The notes under the pieces: generated by a model
The model's input: the letters and a program-made list of their open reading frames with translations, nothing else
Databases searched by the model: none
Told to the model about the DNA's origin: nothing
From: Actinomycetota bacterium
GTDB lineage: Bacteria > Actinomycetota > Thermoleophilia > Gaiellales > Gaiellaceae
Direction of reading: 5' to 3'
DNA length: 53,766 nucleotides
NCBI GenBank assembly: GCA_003132665.1
Contig: PKYN01000015.1
Span: 1-53,766, forward strand
Program-made: the position numbers and the translations under genes
Shown: piece by piece, positions 7,728-16,593 of the stretch
Position numbering within the stretch: the first letter of the stretch is position 1
Layout of the letters: every line of letters begins with the position of its first letter

Positions 7728-8825
7728 TCAGGTCATCGGGACTTGCGGCTGCAGGCGCGGCGTTATCCGCTCGATGATCTCGCGCAAGTTCTCGCCGGTG
7801 GCCGTGATGCCGTGATTGCGCAGCCCGATGACCGCGTGGCCGGGATCGTCCTCGGCGTCGAGCAGGCTCGAGACGGCGATCGCGAGCTCCTCGGTGCCGC
7901 ACGGGAAGTTGATCTCGGTCGCGGCGGCGCCCTCGAGCCAGGCGTGCACGTGCAAGATCGCGCCCACCTCGGGATGCCGTTGGTAGATCATCCAATGCTC
8001 GATCGCATCGACAGATACGCGGCGCGGTTCCACTTCCGGCGGCACGCTCAGAATGATCTTCGCCAGCTTGGCGTCGTAGTTCGAGACCATCAAGATGTCG
8101 CGCCCGATCTCGGCGAGATTGCTCTTGTCCACGCCGCTTGCGCTCATCCAGTAGCGCTGCTCGTCCTTGCGGATCGAAAGGTTGCCGTAAGAGAGGCCAC
8201 CGATGCCCCAGAGGCGCTTGACGTGGCGGAACTCGCGCTCGCTCAGTAGCTCGTGCACCGGGAAGGGCGCCGGCAGCAGGCCGAACCCGTCCAGCTGCTC
8301 GCCGGCCCAGGCCAGCTCCTTGGTCAACTCGTCGCCCTGCCACAGCTCGGGCTCGAGATCGGTCACGTACTCGTTGTCGATCACAAGGCGCGAAGTCGCC
8401 AGCGGCTCGATCCGGTCGACCAGGCGCTCGGCCAGCTCGTCGGCGGGCGCCTCGGCTGTGAATGTTCCGCGCTCGGGCGTCGTGACCAGCACGGCCTTAC
8501 CCGGGACGTAGCAGAGAACCGAGTTGGCGAGCGCGCGCACCAGCAGCGGGTACTCGGCGGCGAGGGGATCGGATGGCATCTCCTCGAGCTCGTGCAGAGC
8601 GGCCACGTAAGTTCCGCGCGAGCGGCGGCGGAAAGGCGAAGGGCTGTCGGTCGGGAAGAGCAGCAACACGAAATCGGCTTGCGCGGGATCCTCGACGCGC
8701 GCCATGCCGCGCTTCTCGAGTGTTTGGGCGACGGCTTCGGAGAACTCCTTGCTCGCGGGCCCGCCGGGCGTTCCGGTGACCGCGAAACGTCGCAACTTGG
8801 AAGTCGAGTCTAAGCTTTCAGTCAT
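7728..8825 (-). CDS. Class II aldolase/adducin-family protein with an extra N-terminal domain
   Basis: 365 aa from the ATG at 8825 (TESLDSTSKLRRF). Residues about 165-365 are a class II aldolase/adducin fold with the metal-binding HVHAW pair and a third His in GLRNHGI. The domain has GGLSYGNLSIR near its start, as in sugar-phosphate aldolases and epimerases. Residues 1-160 are an uncharacterised alpha/beta part (RRFAVTGTPGGPASKEFSEA; PAQADFVLLLFPTDSP; VPGKAVLVTTPERG). The catalytic Glu of aldolases is not obvious, so the activity could be aldolase, epimerase or a non-catalytic role. It converges on the epimerase gene with only 10 bases between them. Confidence 0.75.
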   Translation of the reverse strand: MTESLDSTSKLRRFAVTGTPGGPASKEFSEAVAQTLEKRGMARVEDPAQADFVLLLFPTDSPSPFRRRSRGTYVAALHELEEMPSDPLAAEYPLLVRALANSVLCYVPGKAVLVTTPERGTFTAEAPADELAERLVDRIEPLATSRLVIDNEYVTDLEPELWQGDELTKELAWAGEQLDGFGLLPAPFPVHELLSEREFRHVKRLWGIGGLSYGNLSIRKDEQRYWMSASGVDKSNLAEIGRDILMVSNYDAKLAKIILSVPPEVEPRRVSVDAIEHWMIYQRHPEVGAILHVHAWLEGAAATEINFPCGTEELAIAVSSLLDAEDDPGHAVIGLRNHGITATGENLREIIERITPRLQPQVPMT

Positions 8826-8940
8826 ATTCGTACCGCAGTCGCTTTCACTCGCTGTCCCTGAGCAGAGGCGCGCAGGGCTGATTGCGGACACAACCCTAAC
8901 AAGGGCGGCGAGCCGGGCGGCAGGGCAGCCGCATTCAGGC

Positions 8941-9522
8941 TCACGCGACGAGGCCGAGCTTGCGGGCGCGAGCAACGGCAGCGAGCTGCGAATGAACCCG
9001 GAGCTCGACCAGAATGGCGCGGATGTGATTGCGCACCGTCGGCTCGGCGAGCCCGAGGCGGCGCGCGATCTGCCGCGCCGAGTAACCGTCGGCGACGAGG
9101 CTCAGCACCTCGCGCTGGCGCGGAGTCAGTCCGACCCGGGCGGGCTGCTGGAGCAGCGAGATTGGGGTCGAAGGCTCCAACACGTGCAGGAACAACTCGC
9201 TCTCGTCCTGTTTGAGGCAGACGGTTGAGACAGAAAGGGGGCGTCGAATACCGCTCTTCGACTTCACCATCAGGGTCTTGCGCGGCACCGGCCAGCCCTC
9301 TCGCGCCAGGCGCGCGCATGAACAACCCGAATGGCAGACGAGAGCGCCGTCCTCGTCGAGCGCGGCCATCGCTTCCCAGCAGGGGCGTCCGACCACCGCG
9401 TCGGCCGACAGGCCGGTGAGAAGCTCGGCCTGGTGATTCCAGGAGCGCACAGTGAGGTCGCGGTCGAAGGCTAAGACCGCGTCGCCGGAGCGGACGGATA
9501 CCTTGGCTATCACGGTAAGCAC
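8941..9522 (-). CDS. PAS-LuxR transcriptional regulator with a Cys cluster
   Basis: 193 aa. Residues 1-115 look like a PAS domain (AFDRDLTVRSWNHQAELLTG). Inside it is a Cys group: Cys48 in GRPCWEAM, then Cys63, His64, Cys67 and Cys69 (VCHSGCSCARL). Residues 130-190 are a LuxR HTH (LTPRQREVLSLVADGYSARQIARRL). The cluster could bind zinc, an Fe-S centre or act as a thiol switch, so the protein may be a redox or gas-responsive regulator; this is inference. The start is GTG at 9522. It is divergent from the flavodoxin gene, a plausible redox-related target. The 115 bases before the aldolase gene hold nothing I recognise. Confidence 0.82.
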   Translation of the reverse strand: MLTVIAKVSVRSGDAVLAFDRDLTVRSWNHQAELLTGLSADAVVGRPCWEAMAALDEDGALVCHSGCSCARLAREGWPVPRKTLMVKSKSGIRRPLSVSTVCLKQDESELFLHVLEPSTPISLLQQPARVGLTPRQREVLSLVADGYSARQIARRLGLAEPTVRNHIRAILVELRVHSQLAAVARARKLGLVA

Positions 9523-9694
9523 TCTTCACCATCAGCGTTACGGGCGAATCGTGCGGCATCCGCGAACGTCGTTCGGAGAAATACGTAGTTGCGAAAGTTC
9601 ATCCAGCCAAGGCAATCGCCGCCGATCGCGCTTTTCGCGGCGGGTTGAGGTTCAGTAAAGTCGAGTTCCTCGCCTCTCGACCCAGGAGGATGCC

Positions 9695-10123
9695 GTGAAG
9701 ACTCTCGTCGTCTACGACTCTCTCTACGGCAACACGGCGCAGGTGGCGGAGGCCATCGGCGCCGCGATCGCCGGCGAGTCCCAGGTGCTTCGCATCGGCG
9801 AGGCGAAGCCCTCCGAGCTCGGCTCGTTCGATCTCGTCATCGTCGGCGCGCCGACACAGGGCGGCCGCGCGACCGACGCCATGCGAGCCTTTCTTTCTCG
9901 CGTTTCCGCTCTCGAGGGCGCCAAGGTCGCCGTGTTCGACACGCGGCTGCGGGCCAGGTGGGTCAAGGTCTTCGGGTACGCCGCCGGCAAGATCGCCGCG
10001 CGGATGAAGTCGCTCGGCGCGACCCTGGTAGCCGAACCGGAAGGCTTCATTGTCGAGGGCAAGAAGGGTCCTCTGGCCGACGGCGAGTTGGAACGAGCCG
10101 CCGTCTGGGCAAAGAGCCTTTAG
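9695..10123 (+). CDS. Flavodoxin
   Basis: 142 aa, the usual length of a short-chain flavodoxin. The FMN phosphate loop is YDSLYGNTAQVAEAI at residues 7-21, followed by the flavin-contacting region VIVGAPTQGGRATD. It serves as a low-potential electron carrier in the cytosol. An AGGAGG ends five bases before the GTG at 9695. It is followed at 70 bases by acetate kinase on the same strand. The 172-base gap to the divergent Cys-rich regulator probably contains promoters for both. Confidence 0.9.
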   Translation: MKTLVVYDSLYGNTAQVAEAIGAAIAGESQVLRIGEAKPSELGSFDLVIVGAPTQGGRATDAMRAFLSRVSALEGAKVAVFDTRLRARWVKVFGYAAGKIAARMKSLGATLVAEPEGFIVEGKKGPLADGELERAAVWAKSL

Positions 10124-10192
10124 CCCGATTGGCCGACTCCGCCGGTCGCGGCAGAGTGCGAAGCCAACCCGAAGCAGGTAGAAAGTAGGCTC

Positions 10193-11248
10193 ATGCTGCC
10201 CGTCCTTGTCGTCAACGCCGGCTCGACCAGCCTCAAGCTGGAGCTCGTCAGCGGCAACGACAAGAGCGAAGTCCTCTCCTCGCTCGACGAGGCTCGCGGC
10301 CGGGCGACGGCGATCGGGCACCGCATCGTCCATGGCGGCGGGCGCTTCCGCGAGCCGATCGTTCTCAACTCCGACGTGATCGGCGCGATCGAGGCTATGA
10401 GCGAGGTGGCACCGCTCCAGAACCGGCCGGCGCTGGAGGCGATCAGCGAAGCTCGCAAGCTGTTCGGGGCCGGGCGCCAGGTCGCTGTCTTCGACACCGC
10501 CTTCCATGCCACGATCCCTGCGGAGGCTTTTACCTACGCGATCCCGCGCCGATGGCGCGAGCAGTACGGGATTCGGCGCTACGGTTTTCACGGGCTCTCC
10601 GTTGCTTGGGCCGCCGAGCGAGCTCCGACTCTACTCGGTCGTCCGATCGAGCGCCTAGTCGTTTGCCATCTCGGCGGCGGCTGCTCGATCACCGCGGTGC
10701 TCGCGGGGCGCTCCGTCGACACGACAATGGGCTTCAGCCCGCTCGAAGGTGTCCCGATGGCGACACGCTCCGGATCGGTCGACCCGCGCTCGATCTTCTA
10801 CCTCCTATACCCCTGGCGACTCAGTCGCGAGGAGCTCGAGCGTGGCCTCGAAAACGAGTCCGGCCTCAAAGGCCTTTCGGGTATCAGCGGCGATGTTCGC
10901 GAGCTCGAACAAGCGGAGGATGCCGGCGACGAGCGGGCTGAGCTTGCGCTCGCGGTGTACGTACACAGGATCGCGGCTGCCGTGGCGGCGATGACCGCAT
11001 CGCTCGGCGGGCTCGACGCGATCGTCTTCACGGCCGGCGTGGGGGAGAACTCCGCGCGCATTCGCGCGCGCATATGCGAGCGGCTCTCGTTCCTCGGCAT
11101 CGAGGTCGATTCTGCGCGTAACGACGGAGCCGAGCCCGACTGCGACGTCGCGACGGAAAGCTCGCTCGTGCGCGTGCTGGTCATCAGGGCGCGCGAGGCT
11201 CTGATCGTCGCGCGCGCCGTGCGCCAGGTTTTGATCGACGCCGGCTAA
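10193..11248 (+). CDS. ackA: Acetate kinase
   Basis: 351 aa, shorter than the usual about 400. Family motifs are present: VNAGSTSLKLEL at the N-terminus, HRIVHGG, FDTAFHATIP with the catalytic His, YGFHGLS, CHLGGGCSI and FTAGVGENSARIR. It interconverts acetate plus ATP with acetyl phosphate. No phosphotransacetylase is next to it. An NDP-forming acyl-CoA synthetase at 288-3017 offers a separate route between acetate and acetyl-CoA. The shortening appears to lie between conserved blocks, so the gene looks intact. A propionate or other short-acid kinase is possible. Confidence 0.9.
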   Translation: MLPVLVVNAGSTSLKLELVSGNDKSEVLSSLDEARGRATAIGHRIVHGGGRFREPIVLNSDVIGAIEAMSEVAPLQNRPALEAISEARKLFGAGRQVAVFDTAFHATIPAEAFTYAIPRRWREQYGIRRYGFHGLSVAWAAERAPTLLGRPIERLVVCHLGGGCSITAVLAGRSVDTTMGFSPLEGVPMATRSGSVDPRSIFYLLYPWRLSREELERGLENESGLKGLSGISGDVRELEQAEDAGDERAELALAVYVHRIAAAVAAMTASLGGLDAIVFTAGVGENSARIRARICERLSFLGIEVDSARNDGAEPDCDVATESSLVRVLVIRAREALIVARAVRQVLIDAG

Positions 11249-11335
11249 GAGAGCTCGTTCGAATAGTGCGTCTCCGCCGCCTACCGGTATAACTCGCCTC
11301 GTCAATCGACGCGTCAACGACTCCCGGAGGACGAG

Positions 11336-11716
11336 ATGGAGAACGCGAATCCTGAGCCCGCTGCGAAAGTGACCGTTTACGCCTGTTCGGGGGCGTCGAA
11401 CCTGGGCCAGCTCGCCAATCAGATCGCTCTGCGCCTCGATCGGCTCGGTCTGGCCGATCTCGCCTGCGCAACCGAGGTCGGCGCGGAAGATGGGAGCGAG
11501 CAAGGCTCGAACGGGCCCGTGCTAGCCATCTCGGGCTGCACGAGCGCTTGCTGCGCGGCAATGCTCGAGCGGCACGGAATCGACGTCTCACGCTCAGTGA
11601 TCCTGGCCGAGCGCGGAATAGCCAAGGCCAAGCACGTTCTCGTCGACGAAGACTCAACCGAGCGCGTCTTCGGTCAGGTGCTGGCCGAGCTGGCGCCGTT
11701 TCTCGAGAAGCCCTGA
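11336..11716 (+). CDS. DGC-domain putative zinc-binding protein
   Basis: 126 aa. It matches the DGC family by the N-terminal block YACSGASNLGQLANQIALRL and by the central SGCTSACCAAML, where relatives have DGC. Conserved Cys residues (Cys19 and the CxxxCC group) are the reason the family is thought to bind zinc. The molecular function of the family is not established. A GGAGGACGAG precedes the ATG. A TATAAC at about 11288 could be a -10 element, with no clear -35. The gene converges on metH with a single base between the stop codons. Confidence 0.82.
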   Translation: MENANPEPAAKVTVYACSGASNLGQLANQIALRLDRLGLADLACATEVGAEDGSEQGSNGPVLAISGCTSACCAAMLERHGIDVSRSVILAERGIAKAKHVLVDEDSTERVFGQVLAELAPFLEKP

Positions 11717-11717
11717 A

Positions 11718-14700
11718 CTAACCGGCGGACGGCTCGTAGCCGAGGTTGGGCGCCAGCCAGTGCTCGACCTGCCCGATACTCGCTTCCCTGCGCGCCGCGT
11801 AATCGGCGACCTGGTCGCGCCCCACGCGGCCGACCGAGAAGTACTTCGCCTGCGGGTGCCCGAGGTAGAGGCCGCTCACGCTAGCCGCGGGCAGCATGGC
11901 GAAGTTGTCGGTCAACACGATGCCCGCCTCTTCGGCCTGCAGAAGATCGAACAGCCTGCGCTTGTCGGAGTGATCGGGGCAGGCCGGGTAACCGAAAGCG
12001 GGCCGGATTCCCTTGTGGCGCTCGGCGATCACGTCCTCGAGCGGGAGTTGTTCCTGGTAGCCCCAGAGCCGGCGAACGCGTGCGTGCAGGAAGGTGGCGA
12101 AGGCCTCCGCGAGCCGGTCGGCGAGCGCCTTGACCATGATCGAGTCGTAGTCGTCGTTCTCGGCCGCAAAGCGGGCTGACAGTTCCTCGGCGCCGATCCC
12201 GGCCGTGACCGCAAAGGCGCCCGCGTAGTCGTGCAGTCCGCTCGCTCGCGGTGCGACGAAGTCGGCCAGCGAGAGATCGGGTCGCCCATCCTCGTGGTCG
12301 CTCTGCTGCCTGAGCATGCTGAAGCGGACGACCGGCTCGTCCCTCTTCTCGGAGGCGAAGAAGACGATGTCGTCACCCTCCGAGACGGCCGGCCAGAGAC
12401 CGAAGGCGGCGCTCGCGCGCAGTAGCTTCTCGTCAACTATTCGCGCCAGGAGCGCCTGCGCGTTCTCGAACAGCTCGCGCGCCGCGGCGCCCTTCTCGGG
12501 ATGGTCGAGGATCGCCGGGAAGCGTCCCTTCAATTCCCAGGCGTGGAAGAAGAACGTCCAGTCGATGTAGTCGACGAGCTCGGCCAGAGGCTGGTCGTCG
12601 ATGCGCTGCAGGCCGAGAAGGCTCGGGGTCGGCAAGTCGGCCTGGCTCAGCGCGAAGCGCGGCTTTCGGGCGCGCGCCTCGTCGAGCGGCAGCAGGGGCT
12701 TTCTCTTCTCTTCGTAGAGCTCGCGCAGCCGCTTTTGTTCCTCGGCGTTCTCGCGCGTGAATTCCTCTCGGCGCGCCGAGTCGAGCAAATTGCTGACGAC
12801 GCCGACAGCCCTCGAGGCATCGACTACGTGCACCGTCGGCCCGCTGTAGACGGGGGCGATCTTGATCGCCGTGTGTTGCCGTGAGGTCGTGGCGCCCCCG
12901 ATCAAGAGCGGCACACGCAACCCCTGACGCTCCAGCTCGGCCGCGACCTTGACCATCTCGTCGAGCGATGGAGTGATCAGGCCGGACAGGCCGACAAAAT
13001 CCGCCTTTTGCTCGATCGCCGCCTCGACGATTCGGCTTGCCGGCACCATGACCCCGAGATCGATCGTCTCGTAGTTGTTGCAGCCGAGCACGACCGCGAC
13101 GATGTTCTTGCCGATGTCGTGAACGTCGCCGGCGACCGTCGCAAGGACGATCTTGCCGGCTCGGCGTCGCACCGTGCCCGCCTTTTCGTCTTCGAAGAAC
13201 GGCTCCAGATAGGCGACCGCCCGCCGCATGGCGCGAGCGCTCTTCACGACCTGGGGCAGGAACATCTTTCCCTCGCCGAAGAGGTCGCCCACGACCTTCA
13301 TAGCGCCCATCAAGGGACCCTCGATCACGGCCAGCGGCCCACCGAGCTCGAGTCGCGCCTCCTCGGCGTCCTCCTCTACGAAGTCGTCGACCCCGTGTAC
13401 GAGCGCGTACTCGAAGCGCTTCTCGACCGGCGTGTCGCGCCAGCTCAGGTCGAGCTCGCGTTTCGTTCCCTCCCCCTTCACCCGTCCGGCCAGCTCGACG
13501 AGGCGGTCGGTCGCGTCCGGGCGACGGTCGAAGAGGACGTCCTCGATGCGCTCTCGCAGTTCCGGCTCGACGTCCTCGTTCACCGCGAGCTGACCGGCGT
13601 TGACGATTCCCATGTCCAGCCCGGCTCGGATGGCGTGGAAGAGAAAGATGGCGTGCATCGCCTCGCGCACGACGTCGTTGCCGCGGAACGAAAACGAGAG
13701 GTTGGAGATGCCGCCCGAGATCTTGGCGCCCGGGCAGCGCTCCTTGATCAATGGGAGTGCTTCGAGGAACGCCTTGGCAAAGCCGTTGTGCTCTTCCATG
13801 CCGGTGGCGACCGCGAGCACGTTGGGGTCGAAGACGATGTCCTCGGGCTGGAAGCCGGCCTCGTCGATCAGCAGGTGGTAGGCGCGCTGGCAGATTGCAA
13901 CCTTTCGCTCGGCCGTCGCGGCCTGGCCTTGCTCGTCGAAGGCCATCACGATCAACGCCGCGCCGAAGTTCTTGACGCGACGCGCATGGGCGAGGAACGC
14001 GTCCGCGCCCTCTTTGAGGCTGACCGAGTTGACGACACCCTTGCCCTGCAAGCACTCGAGCCCCGCTTCGATCACCGACCAGCGCGAGCTGTCGATCATG
14101 ATCGGCAGGCGCGCCACCTCCGGCTCGGTGGCGACCAGGTTGAGAAATGTCTTCATCGCCTGCTCGGAATCGAGCAGATCGGCGTCCATGTTGACGTCGA
14201 GGATGTTGGCGCCGCCGCGCACCTGCTCGAGCGCCACCGCCAGCGCACCCTGGAAGTCTCCGGCCTCGATCAGGCGGCGGAACCGAGCCGATCCCGTCAC
14301 GTTCGTGCGCTCACCGACGACGACGAAGCCCGTGCTCTCGTCGATCGTGAACGGCTCGAGGCCGCTAAGCGACGTCACCTTGCGCCGGGGTGGAACTCGG
14401 CGCGGCGGCAGGTCGCGAACAGCCGCGGCGATGGCCCGTACGTGCTCGGGGGTGGTTCCGCAGCAGCCCCCGACCGCGTTGACCAGACCTTCCTCAGCGA
14501 ACTCCCTGAGGAAGCGGCTCGTGTCGGCGGGTTGTTCGTCGAAGGCGCCGAGCTCGTTCGGAAGTCCGGCGTTGGGATGGCACGAGGTGAGCGTCGAAGC
14601 GACGTTCGAAAGAGCCTCGATTACCGGCCTCATCTGGGCTGCGCCGAGCGAGCAGTTGACGCCGATGAAGAGCGGGTTCGCGTGCTCGACGGATGTGTTG

Positions 14701-15389
14701 AAGGCTTCTACGGTCTGCCCCGAGAGATTGCGTCCGCTCCTGTCCACGGCGGTGAACGAAAGCCAAAGCGGCAACTCGACTCCCCGCGCGCGATAAACGT
14801 CGCTTGCGGCGACGAGCGCAGCCTTGGCGTTGAGCGTGTCGAAGATCGTCTCGACCATGAGCAGATCGACGCCGCCCTCGATCAGAGCCTGCACCTGCTC
14901 GTAGTAGCTGGCTCTGACCTGCTCGAAGGTGACCGCGCGATAGGCGGGGTCGTCCACCCGTGGCGAGAGCGAGAGAGTGGCCTTGACGGGCCCGATCGAG
15001 CCAACCACGAAACGAGGCTGCTCGGGTGTTCGCGCCGTCCACTCGTCGCAGACGCCTCGAGCGAGCCGCGCGCCAACGAGACTCATCTCGGCGGCGAAGT
15101 TCTCCAGCCCGTAATCGGCCTGGTTGAGCGAGTTCGACGTGAAGGTGTTCGTGGTGACGAAATCCGCGCCCGCCTCGAGGTAGGCGCCGTGAATGTCTCG
15201 AACCACCTCCGGCCGAGTCAGGTTGAGCAGGTCGGGATCGCCGGCCAGCGGCTGGGGATGATCGCTGAAGCGCTCGCCGCGGTAGGCATCCTCGCCTCGG
15301 ACGCTGCGCTGAATGAGCACGCCGTATGACCCGTCCAGGACGAGGATTCGGGATGCGGCAAGCTCGGCTATGCGAGCGCGGATGCTCAT
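11718..15389 (-). CDS. metH: Cobalamin-dependent methionine synthase
   Basis: 1223 aa, full length. Domain order: homocysteine-binding barrel with zinc ligands Cys246, Cys309 and Cys310 ([10 protein letters not shown]); methyltetrahydrofolate barrel ([18 protein letters not shown]); cobalamin domain with the axial His757 in DVHDIGKN; and the C-terminal AdoMet reactivation domain with [12 protein letters not shown]. It transfers the methyl group of 5-methyltetrahydrofolate to homocysteine through methylcobalamin, in the cytosol. I see no cobalamin riboswitch in the leader, only a modest hairpin at 15430-15469. The SD on the minus strand is CGGAGGGAAC just before the ATG. Long open frames on the opposite strand are mirror images of its GC-rich codons. 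Confidence 0.97.
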   Translation of the reverse strand: MSIRARIAELAASRILVLDGSYGVLIQRSVRGEDAYRGERFSDHPQPLAGDPDLLNLTRPEVVRDIHGAYLEAGADFVTTNTFTSNSLNQADYGLENFAAEMSLVGARLARGVCDEWTARTPEQPRFVVGSIGPVKATLSLSPRVDDPAYRAVTFEQVRASYYEQVQALIEGGVDLLMVETIFDTLNAKAALVAASDVYRARGVELPLWLSFTAVDRSGRNLSGQTVEAFNTSVEHANPLFIGVNCSLGAAQMRPVIEALSNVASTLTSCHPNAGLPNELGAFDEQPADTSRFLREFAEEGLVNAVGGCCGTTPEHVRAIAAAVRDLPPRRVPPRRKVTSLSGLEPFTIDESTGFVVVGERTNVTGSARFRRLIEAGDFQGALAVALEQVRGGANILDVNMDADLLDSEQAMKTFLNLVATEPEVARLPIMIDSSRWSVIEAGLECLQGKGVVNSVSLKEGADAFLAHARRVKNFGAALIVMAFDEQGQAATAERKVAICQRAYHLLIDEAGFQPEDIVFDPNVLAVATGMEEHNGFAKAFLEALPLIKERCPGAKISGGISNLSFSFRGNDVVREAMHAIFLFHAIRAGLDMGIVNAGQLAVNEDVEPELRERIEDVLFDRRPDATDRLVELAGRVKGEGTKRELDLSWRDTPVEKRFEYALVHGVDDFVEEDAEEARLELGGPLAVIEGPLMGAMKVVGDLFGEGKMFLPQVVKSARAMRRAVAYLEPFFEDEKAGTVRRRAGKIVLATVAGDVHDIGKNIVAVVLGCNNYETIDLGVMVPASRIVEAAIEQKADFVGLSGLITPSLDEMVKVAAELERQGLRVPLLIGGATTSRQHTAIKIAPVYSGPTVHVVDASRAVGVVSNLLDSARREEFTRENAEEQKRLRELYEEKRKPLLPLDEARARKPRFALSQADLPTPSLLGLQRIDDQPLAELVDYIDWTFFFHAWELKGRFPAILDHPEKGAAARELFENAQALLARIVDEKLLRASAAFGLWPAVSEGDDIVFFASEKRDEPVVRFSMLRQQSDHEDGRPDLSLADFVAPRASGLHDYAGAFAVTAGIGAEELSARFAAENDDYDSIMVKALADRLAEAFATFLHARVRRLWGYQEQLPLEDVIAERHKGIRPAFGYPACPDHSDKRRLFDLLQAEEAGIVLTDNFAMLPAASVSGLYLGHPQAKYFSVGRVGRDQVADYAARREASIGQVEHWLAPNLGYEPSAG

Positions 15390-15429
15390 TGGTTCCCTCC
15401 GGCGCGGATCTGCTGCTTTGCGGCTATCA

Positions 15430-15469
15430 ACGAGACCTTAGCGGGCGGCGAAAACGGCCCGTTCCTCGT
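15430..15469 (-). promoter_or_regulatory. Hairpin in the metH leader
   Basis: On the minus strand ACGAG (15469-15465) pairs with CTCGT (15434-15430), and an inner CGGGC/GCCCG (15461-15457 with 15446-15442) closes the loop. It lies 40 bases upstream of the metH ATG. It does not match the conserved cores of cobalamin or SAM riboswitches as I know them. The role is open. Confidence 0.25.
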
Positions 15470-15550
15470 GATCAATCCTTACGAACCTTTTAGTAGGCAC
15501 TCAGACCAATCTCAGCCGCGCCTTCGATACTGAGCCCAGGAGGATACGAG

Positions 15551-15724
15551 ATGTACGTACTAACAGACAAAACTTGCGGTGAAGTTCTAGGGCGCTTTAC
15601 GAGTCTCACAGAGGCTCGGGGCGTGTTGCTCGATTTCTATCGCCTGCACCCGCCCGGCGGGCGCTGGCTCGAGATCGCAATCGAGCGCGAGCCTCGGGAT
15701 CTAGAGCTACTCTCCGCGGCCTAA
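15551..15724 (+). CDS. Small hypothetical protein (57 aa)
   Basis: A complete frame from ATG 15551 to TAA 15722-15724, preceded by a strong AGGAGG at 15538-15543. The product begins MYVLTDKTCGEVLGRFTSLT and ends in EPRDLELLSAA. It looks like a small folded domain: beta strand, turn, strand, then a helix (EARGVLLDFYRL) and another strand (RWLEIAIERE). I know no family name. The excellent ribosome site and protein-like composition argue it is real, although it is below common gene-calling length limits. It is divergent from metH and is followed by about 420 bases without a gene. Confidence 0.65.
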   Translation: MYVLTDKTCGEVLGRFTSLTEARGVLLDFYRLHPPGGRWLEIAIEREPRDLELLSAA

Positions 15725-16145
15725 GAGCCTTCTCGCCGGGTCGTACGCCCGACGGCGTCTGATCCGACGCGCCAGCGACCTTTGGGGCGCTCGCGCACTA
15801 CCCGTGCGGTTCGCCGCTCCGGAGCCGCCGTGTACCTGGCCGTCGCGAACGCAAATCGGTGCGGCGATAGGCTCCCGGTTTCGAAGAGGGTACGACCGAT
15901 ACCGTTTCTGCGTAATTCGGTCGCGCCGCTTAGGGAGCGGATTCAATACCGATAACGCCGATTCCCGAGGCATGCGGAAAGTAAGTCCTGTGGCACATGC
16001 TTCGATACGCCCTCGCGTAAGCGCGTCCGGCTCGGAGCGAGCGGCGTTGCGGTTGATCGAGGGTGGTGCTCGTGGCGGCGTGATGCTGGCCAGGCGCGAG
16101 TTTTCGAGCGATAGGTCATCGCTGAAGGTCGTCCCCGACAAGGGT
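15725..16145. other. Intergenic stretch without a recognisable gene
   Basis: About 420 bases between the 57-aa gene and the receiver protein. Base composition is less biased than in flanking genes and neither strand gives a convincing protein. The receiver frame stays open back to 15804, so an N-terminal extension of that protein cannot be excluded. No terminator with a T run is obvious. Confidence 0.4.
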
Positions 16146-16520
16146 ATGGCGACGGTCTTGATCGGCGACGCCGACGAGGAAGTGCTGTCGATCCTCAGTC
16201 TCGTGCTCGGCGAGGAATTCGAATTGCTTCAGGCAAGCGACGGCGAGCAGGCGCTGCGCCTGGCGTTGATCGAGCGGCCAGATCTGGTCGTGCTCGACGT
16301 GCACATGCCGAAACTGGACGGATATCGCGTCACCACGCAGATCCGGCGCAACTCGGCGACGGCGAACACACCGGTGATCCTGCTCGACTCGCACCCGGAG
16401 CGAATCGACGTGTTGCGAGGTTTCGCGGCCGGCGCCATCGACTATGTCACCAAGCCGCTCGATCCATTCAAGCTCCTGGATCGTATCCGGGAGACACTCG
16501 ATCCGACCGACGCGGTTTGA
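16146..16520 (+). CDS. Stand-alone response-regulator receiver
   Basis: 124 aa, a single CheY-like domain: acidic pair in IGDADEE, phospho-acceptor Asp51 (LVVLDVHMPKLDGY), Ser in VILLDSHPE and the Lys of DYVTKPLD. There is no output domain, so it signals by protein contact or serves in a phosphorelay. The start is uncertain: the ATG at 16146 begins exactly where receiver homology begins but has a poor ribosome site, and the ATG at 16083 in the same frame would add 21 residues. No kinase is adjacent. A secreted-protein gene follows after 73 bases. Confidence 0.82.
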   Translation: MATVLIGDADEEVLSILSLVLGEEFELLQASDGEQALRLALIERPDLVVLDVHMPKLDGYRVTTQIRRNSATANTPVILLDSHPERIDVLRGFAAGAIDYVTKPLDPFKLLDRIRETLDPTDAV

Positions 16521-16593
16521 TGGCGCGGGGCAACGGCGTATCCCCCATTTGAGGGACGGCTGCCCTTCCCGAACTGCCGAAAACCTACTCGTT

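Noticed and set aside
13008..15329. 773-codon open frame on the plus strand opposite metH
   Set aside because: It is the mirror of the high-GC metH codons; the product is Arg/Asp/Val-rich with no domain, while metH is complete with all motifs.
15390..15550. Cobalamin, SAM or SAH riboswitch before metH
   Set aside because: Only a small hairpin is seen; the conserved cores of these riboswitches are not found.
15707..16141. 144-codon minus-strand frame
   Set aside because: Low-complexity Arg/Pro/Ser-rich product, no ribosome site, and it overlaps the end of the 57-aa gene.
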